7,110 nt of DNA from Caldisphaera sp046536515 (GCF_046536515.1 NZ_JAWDMQ010000065.1:1-7110), one strand, 5' to 3'. Shown: positions 1 to 6,017, counted from the stretch's first letter. Translations and numbers: made by a program. Notes: a model not told the origin generated them from the sequence alone.

Positions 1-620
1 TAGTATTAAACGATGGCACTTGGTTTCTCTACAAAGGTGTTAGGACTAAGGAGGACTACTTTTATTTAGAGAATAAGATAGCACAAGTACAATCCTTAGC
101 AGATAATACAAGAAACATTGGCGAATATGAAGCATATGATGAATTATTAAAAGAGAAGAAAAGGCTTTTTAAGAAATTAATGAGGAGACTTTTGCATTTA
201 TATAGGAATTTAGCGTCTCACCTAATGAAGAGGTTACATGAATTAGGTGTTTCAACCATTTATTTAGGTTATCCATTTAACATCTCTCAGGAAAAGGGTA
301 ACAAATTTACAGTAAACATGTGGTCTTACCGTAAATTAATTAATGCAATAGAACTTAAAGCACAAGAATATGGCATTAAAGTATATGAAGTTATAGAATA
401 TAATACCTCAAAGTATTGTGCTTATCATAATGTAGAAGTTAAAAGAAATCCTAGAGGAGTCATTAGTTGTCCATTAAAACATAAACTTCATTCTGATTTA
501 AATGGAGCTTTAAACATATTAAAGAAAGCAACAGGTAAAGTATTATCAACAATAAAGAAACCCCTATCTTTTATTGTAGATCATAACAGAGTAGCACCCA
601 TAAAGGGGTGTAACCCTTAA
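1..620 (+). CDS. tnpB: TnpB-like protein (IS200/IS605 OrfB), C-terminal part, cut by window edge
   Basis: The frame is open from base 3 to the TAA at 618-620, giving 205 residues; the N terminus lies outside the window. A methionine at 180 is internal. Visible parts, numbered from the first complete codon, are a segment reading DGTWFLYKG after the RuvC-I region, a basic helical region (about 30-85), the expected RuvC-II position (STIYLGYP, about 83-90), a TSKYCAYH...CPLKH zinc-finger-like pattern (C139, H142, C156, H160) and the RuvC-III motif SDLNGALNI with D165. TnpB proteins are RNA-guided nucleases encoded by IS200/IS605 transposons. The RuvC-II glutamate (usual motif like VVEDL) is not seen; glycine or tyrosine is in its place. 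The tail ends VDHNRVAPIKGCNP, just before the right-end hairpin. Family assignment is sure; activity is not. Confidence 0.93.
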   Translation, partial: VLNDGTWFLYKGVRTKEDYFYLENKIAQVQSLADNTRNIGEYEAYDELLKEKKRLFKKLMRRLLHLYRNLASHLMKRLHELGVSTIYLGYPFNISQEKGNKFTVNMWSYRKLINAIELKAQEYGIKVYEVIEYNTSKYCAYHNVEVKRNPRGVISCPLKHKLHSDLNGALNILKKATGKVLSTIKKPLSFIVDHNRVAPIKGCNP

Positions 621-663
621 GACCTCAGGGAATTCCCGCCCTTCAGGGCGGGGAGGAGGTCAG
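557..663 (+). ncRNA. Putative omega-RNA (reRNA) scaffold over tnpB tail and right end
   Basis: In IS200/IS605 elements the TnpB guide RNA spans the 3' end of tnpB and the right end, with the guide read from the flank. Here the end folds well: CCCGCCCT (635-642) pairs with AGGGCGGG (645-652) across a two-base loop, and GACCTC (621-626) pairs with GAGGTC (656-661). The same tail is kept in the 292-bp deletion derivative inside surE, which fits an RNA or end function. The 5' limit given is arbitrary and expression is inferred. The guide would start at 664. Confidence 0.4.
635..652 (+). repeat. Right-end hairpin of the IS element
   Basis: A perfect 8-bp stem with a TC loop, nested inside a 6-bp outer stem (621-626 with 656-661). 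Subterminal hairpins of this kind are recognised by TnpA in IS200/IS605 elements. The hairpin could also stop tnpB transcription. Confidence 0.8.
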
Positions 664-679
664 AAAATTCATTTAGCTA

Positions 680-684
680 GGAGG
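680..684 (+). promoter_or_regulatory. Ribosome binding site for the EF-1A-like gene
   Basis: GGAGG lies six bases before the ATG at 691 and supports that start. It lies in the flank of the IS element, 16 bases past its right end. Confidence 0.7.
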
Positions 685-690
685 ATAAAG

Positions 691-1587
691 ATGAGAGGAG
701 GTATCATATCTATAATTTCGCCGAATGAAGATATGGCAAAGCAGGCTGCAGAAAAAATGGGTAAATTGCAGGATAAAGGTGATTTAAATATTTATTATAG
801 AAAGCAAGACGATTACGTTTTATCTACCATAGTTCCAACTCAATATCCCTCATCAATTATAAATACATTGATTGCAATTTCCTTATCAAATAAGATAATA
901 ATATTATTAAACGATAACTTAGATTGGAAAGACGGAGAATTATTATTGGCAGCAAATTCATCTGGTATCAGATCTGTAGCAATTCACAATAATACAGGGT
1001 TGATTAAAAAGCTTATTGCATCATCTAATATAGATATTAATGTGAGTTCTGATTATGATAACGAAATAAAATACCAAGAGCCAGAATCAAGGAAAGAAGA
1101 CTTTGTATATATAGATAGGGTTTTTACTGTTAAAGGAGTTGGAGCAGTTATGTTAGGCTTTACTTTTATGGATTTGAACGTGCATGACAAAATGATAGCA
1201 CTACCATCAATGCAGACAGTTGAGGTAAAAAGCATACAAGTTTTAGATGAAGATCAGGAAAATGTTGGACCTGGGGTTAGAGTAGGTTTAGCTTTAAAAA
1301 ACGTTAAGGCCGATGATGTAAAGGATACCTATGCATTAATTCCTGAAAGCAAAAAATGGTATAAATCATTAGAAGGGGAGTTTGTAAAATATCCGTGGAG
1401 CGAAATTAAAGAAAATGGTCAATATCATTTTATTTCAGGAGGAGTTATTTTAATGGGTCAATTAAAGCTTGAAGGTAAGGCAAAGGTGGAATTATCAAAG
1501 CCTATGCCAGAGTCCAAAAGAATTATGGTAGCCGACGTAAATGTTAAGTTTGGTAAATCCAGGATAATAGGGTACTTAAAATTATAA
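691..1587 (+). CDS. EF-1A/SelB-like translation factor paralogue lacking GTPase motifs
   Basis: 298 residues starting at ATG behind a clear GGAGG. Residues 138-205 match the beta-barrel domain II of EF-Tu/EF-1A-type factors: IDRVFTVKGVGAVMLG, then DKMIALP, VEVKSIQ, and GPGVRVGLALKNV. A third domain of beta type follows (about 215-298). The first 120 residues occupy the place of the G domain, but no P-loop (GxxxxGKS/T) and no NKxD are present; the region reads ISPNEDMAKQAAEKMG and AIHNNTGL instead. Such non-GTPase EF-Tu-domain proteins are conserved in Crenarchaeota with no established role. It probably cannot hydrolyse GTP; binding to tRNA, rRNA or ribosome is conceivable from domain II alone. 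The gene begins 27 bp after an IS right end, so its native upstream region may have been displaced. It lies 70 bp before the AMMECR1 gene on the same strand, possibly co-transcribed. Confidence 0.75.
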   Translation: MRGGIISIISPNEDMAKQAAEKMGKLQDKGDLNIYYRKQDDYVLSTIVPTQYPSSIINTLIAISLSNKIIILLNDNLDWKDGELLLAANSSGIRSVAIHNNTGLIKKLIASSNIDINVSSDYDNEIKYQEPESRKEDFVYIDRVFTVKGVGAVMLGFTFMDLNVHDKMIALPSMQTVEVKSIQVLDEDQENVGPGVRVGLALKNVKADDVKDTYALIPESKKWYKSLEGEFVKYPWSEIKENGQYHFISGGVILMGQLKLEGKAKVELSKPMPESKRIMVADVNVKFGKSRIIGYLKL

Positions 1588-1657
1588 AAAGTCAAATGAA
1601 AAAGAAATAAAAATTCTATATTAGCTCTCTTAGATAAATAAATATAAGGGATTAGAT

Positions 1658-2344
1658 ATGAGTGAGGAAAATTTAAATAAACCAGTAGATCCAGACGAAA
1701 TTAATGATGACATAGGTAAAGTTTTAGTAAAATTAGCAAGACAAAGCGTTGAATATTATTTTAAAAATAAAGAAGTAATGAAAGTACCTGAAAACTTACC
1801 AAAAATTTTGTATAGGCCTGGAGCTGCATTCACTACAATAGAGACTTATTATTCAGAAAAACAATATAGTTTGAGGGGATGCATAGGATTTATTGAGCCT
1901 ATAAAGCCTTTAGCAAAAACTGTTATAGAGGTTTCAATAGAGTCTGCATTTAATGATCCAAGATTTAATCCTATGGACGAATATGAATTAGATACAGTTA
2001 CTTTCGAGGTTTCTGTATTGTCAAAACTAGAGGAGGCCCCATCAGATAAAGAAGGAAGGCTCAACTTTGTAGTTATAGGTAGAGATGGTCTTGTTGCAGA
2101 AAGAGGATACCATAGGGGTTTACTATTGCCTCAAGTACCTGTTGAAAATCTATGGGATAAAGAAACTTTTCTATCTGAAACATGCTTAAAAGCAGGTTTG
2201 TGGCCGGACTGCTGGCTTGATAATAAGACAAGAATTTATAGATTTAGAGCAATGGCTTGGAAAGAATTGAAGCCGAAAGGTGATATAGTTAGGAGGGATC
2301 TAGCTTTAGAATATAACGCATTAATTAGTGGTTCAAAAAACTAA
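1658..2344 (+). CDS. AMMECR1-domain protein
   Basis: 228 residues with the AMMECR1 signature: GAAFTTIETY (55-64), the hallmark LRGCIGFIEP (72-81), SAFNDPRFNPM (97-107), and LPQVPVE...FLSETCLKAGL further on. The domain is widespread in archaea and eukaryotes; its biochemical role is not established, although the LRGCIG motif suggests a catalytic or binding site. The roughly 20 residues before the domain and the tail after the last strand (DIVRRDLALEYNALISGSKN) look like extensions. The start ATG has no strong Shine-Dalgarno but has an AT-rich stretch (AAATAAATATA, 1635-1645) upstream. The stop codon TAA at 2342-2344 appears to fall within the edge of a degraded mobile element that begins at about 2341, so the present C terminus may not be the original one. 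Confidence 0.9.
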   Translation: MSEENLNKPVDPDEINDDIGKVLVKLARQSVEYYFKNKEVMKVPENLPKILYRPGAAFTTIETYYSEKQYSLRGCIGFIEPIKPLAKTVIEVSIESAFNDPRFNPMDEYELDTVTFEVSVLSKLEEAPSDKEGRLNFVVIGRDGLVAERGYHRGLLLPQVPVENLWDKETFLSETCLKAGLWPDCWLDNKTRIYRFRAMAWKELKPKGDIVRRDLALEYNALISGSKN

Positions 2345-2517
2345 CCTCTTCCTCATCCTAAAGGGTTCCCTTAGGTAGATCATAGGTTTGATTTACAACC
2401 TTCATTTTCATCACTTCATAGCTAGCTGGTAGAGATTTCTTTATTACCCCTCTTCATTTGTCTAGCGGTAGACCAATAACTGGGTCTTTAACCAATTACC
2501 CAGATCCTTAACGACCG
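2341..2517 (-). mobile_element. Degraded IS200/IS605-derived element (MITE-like), about 177 bp
   Basis: On the minus strand this stretch starts directly after AAAAATGAT (target at 2518-2522), as the surE insertion does, and ends GAGGAAGAGGTTAG, close to the GGGGAGGAGGTCAG end of the other elements. Before that end lies an imperfect hairpin (CCTAAAGGG/CCCTTAGG, 2357-2375). A short open minus-strand frame ending at 2358 reads SLPASYEVMKMKVV and closes PKGTL-stop, which may be a tnpB tail of another subgroup. The left part folds as CTGGGT/ACCCAG (2480-2485 with 2498-2503) and GTCTA/TAGAC (2460-2473). The inner sequence is not clearly homologous to the other copies, so both limits are inferred. 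It fills nearly the whole gap between AMMECR1 and the FAD synthase gene. Confidence 0.5.
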
Positions 2518-2538
2518 ATCATTTTTAAAATTAAACTC

Positions 2539-2546
2539 TTTAAAAA
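2539..2546 (+). promoter_or_regulatory. TATA box for the FAD synthase gene
   Basis: TTTAAAAA is centred about 21 bp before the TTG at 2563 and would place transcription start near 2563-2570. That suggests a leaderless or nearly leaderless message. It lies just outside the degraded element that ends at 2517. Confidence 0.45.
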
Positions 2547-2562
2547 GCTAAATTATTTAGAC

Positions 2563-3327
2563 TTGGAAAAAACTATTTATGAAGGAAGGCGGAAAGCAAT
2601 GGATGCTATCAAGTACAGAATCGAAAAATATGTTAATAATGTTGAAAGTGCTTTGTCAGATCTAGAATCGAAAAATAAATTAATAATGGAAAAAGGCTTT
2701 GATATATCATATTTATTAGTTAATGTAAAAGCATATTTGGAAGACGCAAAATATTTTTTAAAAAATGATAATTTGGAAGATGCATTGATATCAATTTCTT
2801 ATTCTGAAGGGCTGATAGATTCATTGAAGTTTTTGAATCTAATAGATGTAAAATGGCCTGAGAACCCATTAAAGGAAACAAGAGTGTTCGTTGCTGGAAC
2901 CTTTGATATATTGCATCCAGGTCATATTCATTTGCTAAAATTTGCTTCTCAGTTCGGAAAGGTTTACGTAGTAATAGCTAGAGATATTAATGCATATAAA
3001 AACAAGGGTAGACCAACAATTTTAGATGAAAATACAAGGCTCGAAATGGTTTCCTCTATAAAATATGTATATAAAGCCATGCTTGGAGATGAAAAGGATA
3101 TAATAAAACCTATAGAGACCATAAAACCAGATATAATAGTTTTAGGACCAGACCAACCTATTCCTGAAGAAAAGCTAGCATCATTAGTCGAAGCTAGGAT
3201 GAACTATAAGCCTTTAATTATTAGATTTAAAGAAAAGGATAAGTTTTCTGGAGATCTAAAGGGATCAACAGATATTTTGATTAAGGGATGCGAATATTTA
3301 GAAAAATATATTAATAACAAATTATAA
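2563..3327 (+). CDS. ribL: FAD synthase (RibL-type nucleotidyltransferase) with N-terminal DUF357 domain
   Basis: 254 residues. The C-terminal two thirds is a cytidylyltransferase-fold domain beginning at about 107: RVFVAGTFDILHPGHIHLL with the HxGH motif at 118-121, then LDENTRLEMV, PDIIVLGPDQ and GDLKGSTDIL near the end. Archaeal RibL uses this fold to transfer AMP from ATP to FMN, giving FAD. Residues 15-95 match DUF357, a small helical domain (RIEKYVNNVESAL...YLEDAKYFLK...ALISISYSEGLIDSL). This fusion occurs in Crenarchaeota; the helical domain's role is unknown. The TTG start at 2563 fits the TATA position. An in-frame ATG at 2599 (MDAIKYRIEKY) behind GGAAGG is a fair alternative that would still contain all of DUF357. 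It converges with surE, 12 bp away. FAD synthase is preferred over the related glycerol-3-phosphate or CCT enzymes because of fold and lineage; substrate is inferred. Confidence 0.82.
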   Translation: MEKTIYEGRRKAMDAIKYRIEKYVNNVESALSDLESKNKLIMEKGFDISYLLVNVKAYLEDAKYFLKNDNLEDALISISYSEGLIDSLKFLNLIDVKWPENPLKETRVFVAGTFDILHPGHIHLLKFASQFGKVYVVIARDINAYKNKGRPTILDENTRLEMVSSIKYVYKAMLGDEKDIIKPIETIKPDIIVLGPDQPIPEEKLASLVEARMNYKPLIIRFKEKDKFSGDLKGSTDILIKGCEYLEKYINNKL

Positions 3328-3339
3328 TAAATTTAAAAC

Positions 3340-3483
3340 CTAACTCCTAATTTCTTTAGTTATTAAGTTTGTCAAATAATTTAATTTAAGTAATGTATCT
3401 TTATTAAGCCTATAAGGAAATAAGCCCAAGTAGATGGGTGTTATTGCAATAGCCTTCTCTACATGCACTGCATAGACATCAGT
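3340..3483 (-). pseudogene. surE: Severed C-terminal fragment of surE
   Basis: On the minus strand, 3483 down to the TAG at 3342-3340 reads TDVYAVHVEKAIAITPIYLG and 27 more residues, 47 in all. TDVYA followed by an ITP strand is the normal C terminus of SurE (usually GTDVYAL...ISITPL). It is in frame with codon 223 of the upstream part once the 292-bp insertion 3484-3775 is removed, giving a 270-residue protein of normal archaeal SurE length. The fragment has no start codon of its own and lies after stop codons within the insertion, so it should not be translated as part of SurE. Confidence 0.88.
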
Positions 3484-3775
3484 CTGACCTCCTCCCCGCC
3501 CTGAAGGGTTTCCTGAGGTCTCAAGGGTTACACCCCTTTACGGGTGCTACTCTATTATCCACCAAGCCGATATTGCGGGAGAAATCGGCTCCCGCTCCTC
3601 ATGCTTTAAGGGTTGATCGGCTTGGAACCCTATTTTATTACACTTGTTAGTTGGGGTAGAGGCGTACCTCATGTTTCAGTGACGCATACCCCATTAGCAA
3701 CTGTCTCAATTTTTAATAAGTTTCTAAATTTAAAAAACTTTACCCTGCCCCTAGAAGGGGTTTGTCGTTCACTTT
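3484..3775 (-). mobile_element. 292-bp IS200/IS605-derived non-autonomous element inserted in surE
   Basis: The insertion follows AATGAT (3776-3781) of surE on the minus strand. Its first bases, AAAGTGAACGACAAACC, are identical to the start of the 47-bp element at 6404; counting the flanking TGAT, 21 bases match (3759-3779 against 6400-6420). A CCCCT/AGGGG hairpin (3748-3760) follows. The last 79 bases (3484-3562) match the end of the IS at 576-663: they encode VDNRVAPVKGCNP-stop and carry the GGGCGGGGAGGAGGTCAG end, with one codon deleted, mostly synonymous changes and a shortened hairpin. The middle (about 3563-3735) holds decayed coding-like sequence and a nested palindrome. There is no target duplication, as expected for this family. 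It has no intact transposase and would need TnpA and TnpB in trans. Confidence 0.88.
3562..3625. repeat. Nested inverted repeats inside the surE insertion
   Basis: CCAAGCCGAT (3562-3571) is perfectly complementary to ATCGGCTTGG (3616-3625), and inside it GCGGGAG (3575-3581) pairs with CTCCCGC (3589-3595). The 64-base segment could form a strong branched hairpin on either strand. It is not found in the other copies in this window and may be the right-end or RNA fold of a second IS605 subgroup. Confidence 0.8.
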
Positions 3776-4444
3776 ATCATTTTTCGGCTTTACTGTAGAA
3801 CCGTATAACCAATAGTATTTTCTTCCTGCAGGATCCCTATTTATGCTTATTTTTTGAGTAAATTTGACGTTAGCTGGTTTTGCTATTTTTACTTTAGTGC
3901 TACTATTAATTACTGACGGATAGTTTACATTTAAAAGGTGAACCCCTTTGGGAAATCCGTTATCTAATACATATTTAGAAATTGTTTTGTTTATTATATT
4001 TATATAGTCATAATAATCCTTCCTAGTTATTTCCATTTCTTCTTTAACATCAGCAGAAAAAGCAATTGATGGTATTCCTACTATAGCTGCTTGAGCGGCA
4101 GCTCCAACAGTTCCGCTAGATAGAATAACTTGAACGCTCGTATTATCACCAATATTTACTCCTGAAACTACCAAATCTATTTTATTAAAAATTTCTTTCA
4201 AAGCAAGATATATAATATCCGATGGTGTACCGTTGGTAGCGTAAACGTTTAATCCGTTTATTTCCATAGGATAAAGCCTTAGAGGCTTGTGTAATGTTAT
4301 TCCAAGCCCTGTAGAGCTTTTTGGGGTTTCAGGAGCAACTATTTTAGCATCTCCTAATTCGTTTACTGATTCGTAAAGAAGTTTTAACCCTTTGCTATAA
4401 ACTCCATCATCGTTTGTTATTAATATATTTTTCAATCGATTCAC
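3740..4444 (-). CDS. surE: 5'/3'-nucleotidase SurE, C-terminally truncated by insertion
   Basis: SurE is a metal-dependent phosphatase acting on nucleoside 5'- and 3'-monophosphates in the cytoplasm. The present frame starts at GTG 4444 and encodes 234 residues. Visible family motifs are ILITNDDG with metal ligands D12 and D13, APETPKSSTG (38-46), NGTPSD (71-76), SGVNIGDN with N97 (94-101) and SSGTVGAA (109-116). The active-site half is complete. Only residues 1-223 are native; the last 11 (KVNDKPLLGAG) are read from the inserted element, and the normal C-terminal segment lies beyond it at 3340-3483. In known SurE structures the C-terminal segment contributes to subunit contacts, so the product is probably impaired, though a folded core might persist. 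No clear ribosome binding site precedes the GTG. A TATTTATTTA stretch about 30 bp upstream could serve as promoter, giving a nearly leaderless start. Confidence 0.88.
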   Translation of the reverse strand: MNRLKNILITNDDGVYSKGLKLLYESVNELGDAKIVAPETPKSSTGLGITLHKPLRLYPMEINGLNVYATNGTPSDIIYLALKEIFNKIDLVVSGVNIGDNTSVQVILSSGTVGAAAQAAIVGIPSIAFSADVKEEMEITRKDYYDYINIINKTISKYVLDNGFPKGVHLLNVNYPSVINSSTKVKIAKPANVKFTQKISINRDPAGRKYYWLYGSTVKPKNDKVNDKPLLGAG

Positions 4445-4640
4445 CCAGATATAAAGATTAAAAATTTTCTGGTAAATAAATATCCGGCTTTTAATGTAAC
4501 AAGCCCTAGCGGACCATGAATTACGTTGCCTGGACTAATTGAGGTCCTAATACACTATGTTATCCTTGATATTGCTTAGGAATTAATGGAAAAATCTTAA
4601 TGAATTCAGAGCATAATTAGAGAATCTTAGCTATAATAAA
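4445..4640. other. Intergenic gap between CBS gene and surE
   Basis: I see no gene in these 196 bp. GGTCC at 4543-4547 can pair either with GGACC at 4511-4515 or, as GTCC, with GGAC at 4532-4535, giving two mutually exclusive short hairpins. No tRNA or box C/D pattern was found. The AT-rich 30-40 bp before surE probably contain its promoter. Confidence 0.4.
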
Positions 4641-5075
4641 TCAATCTCCGCCAAGTATTTCACTGGGCTCAACTCCAATATCTAGTTCCGTTATAAATTT
4701 TTCAAGCTCTCTTATAGATACCATGCACAAATAATTTCCTGTCTCATCTACTATGGGTAAGTGCCTGAAACCGTAGTATGCCATTGTTTTTATTGCTTTT
4801 AAAACACTCCATGACGGGTTACCAACAATTGGATTTCTAGTCATAACATCTCCAATAATTATTTCCTCAGGTCTTTTGTCTTTAATTAAAACTTTGCTCA
4901 ATAGATCTCTTTCGGTAAAAATTCCTATAATCTTTCCTTGCTCATCTGTAACAGCAACAGCCCCTATACCAGTTTCGACCATAACTTGCACTGCTTTGCT
5001 AACATTATCTTTAGGATACACTTTAGGTTGAAGGCCTGGACAAATTGTAATAACAGGTGGACCTTCGTCTGGCAT
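4641..5075 (-). CDS. Two-CBS-domain protein
   Basis: 144 residues from the ATG at 5075. The frame runs open to 5144, but that start gives a low-complexity N terminus (MYYRKFKFKYNIFF) inside the promoter. GGTGA (minus strand, 5085-5081), five bases before ATG 5075, marks the start, with MPDEGPP as N terminus. Two CBS domains fill the protein: the first about 14-64 (GIGAVAVTDEQGKIIGIFTERDLL), the second about 75-130 (DVMTRNP...GFRHLPIVDETG...VSIRELEKFI). Paired CBS modules usually bind adenine nucleotides and act as energy or ligand sensors. There is no fused catalytic domain, so its partner is unknown. It is upstream of surE on the same strand with a 196-bp gap, and divergent from rpiA. Confidence 0.88.
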   Translation of the reverse strand: MPDEGPPVITICPGLQPKVYPKDNVSKAVQVMVETGIGAVAVTDEQGKIIGIFTERDLLSKVLIKDKRPEEIIIGDVMTRNPIVGNPSWSVLKAIKTMAYYGFRHLPIVDETGNYLCMVSIRELEKFITELDIGVEPSEILGGD

Positions 5076-5113
5076 ATGTATCACCATATAATTATTATGA
5101 GAAAAGAAGATAT

Positions 5114-5123
5114 TATATTTAAA
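5114..5123 (-). promoter_or_regulatory. TATA box for the CBS-domain gene
   Basis: On the minus strand the site reads TTTAAATATA. A start about 26 bp downstream would fall near 5093, giving a leader of about 18 bases that contains the GGTGA site before ATG 5075. This supports the shorter start. Confidence 0.5.
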
Positions 5124-5277
5124 TTTGAATTTTCTATAATACAATATTTATATGCTACTATATATTCTCTATAAAGGAAATTTAACTGATAATTTAATAT
5201 TAATAATTCTAAGAGAAATTTAGCTTTTAGGGATTATAGTTCAACTTCCTTAGTTTACCTTGCGAATAATATTAAAA

Positions 5278-5285
5278 TTTAAGTA
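5278..5285 (+). promoter_or_regulatory. TATA box for rpiA
   Basis: TTTAAGTA in an AT-rich run is centred about 31 bp before the ATG at 5313. It would give a start near 5307 and a leader of only a few bases. Confidence 0.45.
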
Positions 5286-5312
5286 TGTAACCTAAAATAA
5301 AAGGGAAACACA

Positions 5313-6017
5313 ATGAAATGCGATGCTAAGAAGGAAGCAGCTAAAGGCGCTTTTGAATTGGTTAAAAAATTTGTGTCAAGTTATAAAACTGTTGGTCTTG
5401 GAACAGGCTCTACAACACAAGCTTTTATTAGGGAATCTGTTGATTTGCTTATTAATAAAAAATTGATAACTTCCAGCAACTCTACATCCCTATTTTTATC
5501 ATCTTTAGGCTTAGAAGCAGTTGAATATAATCAAAAAGATAGTTATATTTATATAGATGGGGCTGATGAAGTAACAAGACAAGGAGATATGATTAAAGGT
5601 AGGGGAGCAGCTTTATTGGGTGAAAAGATTTTAGCATATTCCGGAAACCTTAATATATTTGTTGTTAGCGAAGAAAAATTAGTAAATAAACTAGGAGAAA
5701 AAAAGCCTGTCCCAATAGAAGTTATACCAAAGGCTTATCCATATATTTCAAATATTTTTAAAAAGAAAAATATAAAATACGAAATTAGGCAATGTCAGGC
5801 AAAAGATGGACCAATAATAAGCGATTGGGGAGGCTTTATTATAGATATATACACAGGTCCATTGGATGATCCAAAGTATTATAATGACATGCTTAGATCA
5901 ATTCCAGGAGTTGTTGAGACAGGAATATTTTTGAATTTAGCAGATTATATAGTAATAGGTAAAGAAAGCTGTGGTTATGATGTTATCGAACTCAAAAGAA
6001 AATCAAACAATATATGA
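5313..6017 (+). CDS. rpiA: Ribose-5-phosphate isomerase A
   Basis: RpiA interconverts ribose 5-phosphate and ribulose 5-phosphate in the cytoplasm. In archaea that lack the oxidative pentose phosphate branch it links ribulose 5-phosphate to nucleotide synthesis. The 234 residues match the family's usual length and carry its motifs: GLGTGST (28-34, phosphate-binding loop), DGADE (82-86, with the catalytic acid), KGRGAALLGEKI (95-106), SEEKLVNKLG (119-128), KPVPIEV (131-137) and GVVETGIFLNLADYIVIG near the end. The ATG start gives a normal short N terminus (MKCDAKKEAAKGA). It diverges from the CBS gene across 237 bp, and its 3' end overlaps the SWIM gene by 47 bp, so the two are probably one transcript. 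Confidence 0.96.
   Translation: MKCDAKKEAAKGAFELVKKFVSSYKTVGLGTGSTTQAFIRESVDLLINKKLITSSNSTSLFLSSLGLEAVEYNQKDSYIYIDGADEVTRQGDMIKGRGAALLGEKILAYSGNLNIFVVSEEKLVNKLGEKKPVPIEVIPKAYPYISNIFKKKNIKYEIRQCQAKDGPIISDWGGFIIDIYTGPLDDPKYYNDMLRSIPGVVETGIFLNLADYIVIGKESCGYDVIELKRKSNNI

Larger units (their letters stand above)
1..663 (+). mobile_element. IS200/IS605-family element, 3' part with right end
   Basis: This element contains the tnpB C-terminal region and the right end. The 3' boundary at 663 is set by comparison: GGAGGTCAG also ends the elements at 3484 (minus strand) and 6450, and the sequence after it differs at each site (AAAATTC, ACTGATG, AAAATATT). The left end, any tnpA and the true length lie outside the window. 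No target duplication is expected for this family. Confidence 0.85.

Noticed and set aside
628..637. GGGAATTCCC palindrome
   Set aside because: Part of the right-end fold of the IS element; no reason to treat it as a separate operator.
1053..1235. Minus-strand open frame inside the EF-1A-like gene
   Set aside because: Shadow of a well-supported gene.
1849..2064. Minus-strand open frame inside the AMMECR1 gene
   Set aside because: Shadow of a clear family member on the other strand.
2403..2418. Minus-strand GTGATGA resembling a box C
   Set aside because: No matching D or D' box CTGA at a suitable distance, so no C/D sRNA is supported.
2426..2475. tRNA-like D-arm strings (TAGCTAGCTGGTAGAG and GTCTAGCGGTAGAC)
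   Set aside because: No anticodon arm, T-arm or acceptor stem can be placed around either; better explained as part of the degraded element.
3613..3798. Open frame on the + strand, 61 codons
   Set aside because: It crosses the insertion-surE boundary and is antisense to both; no family match and no start signal.
4938..5174. + strand open frame over the CBS gene start and promoter
   Set aside because: Antisense to the first CBS domain and its TATA box; no family features.
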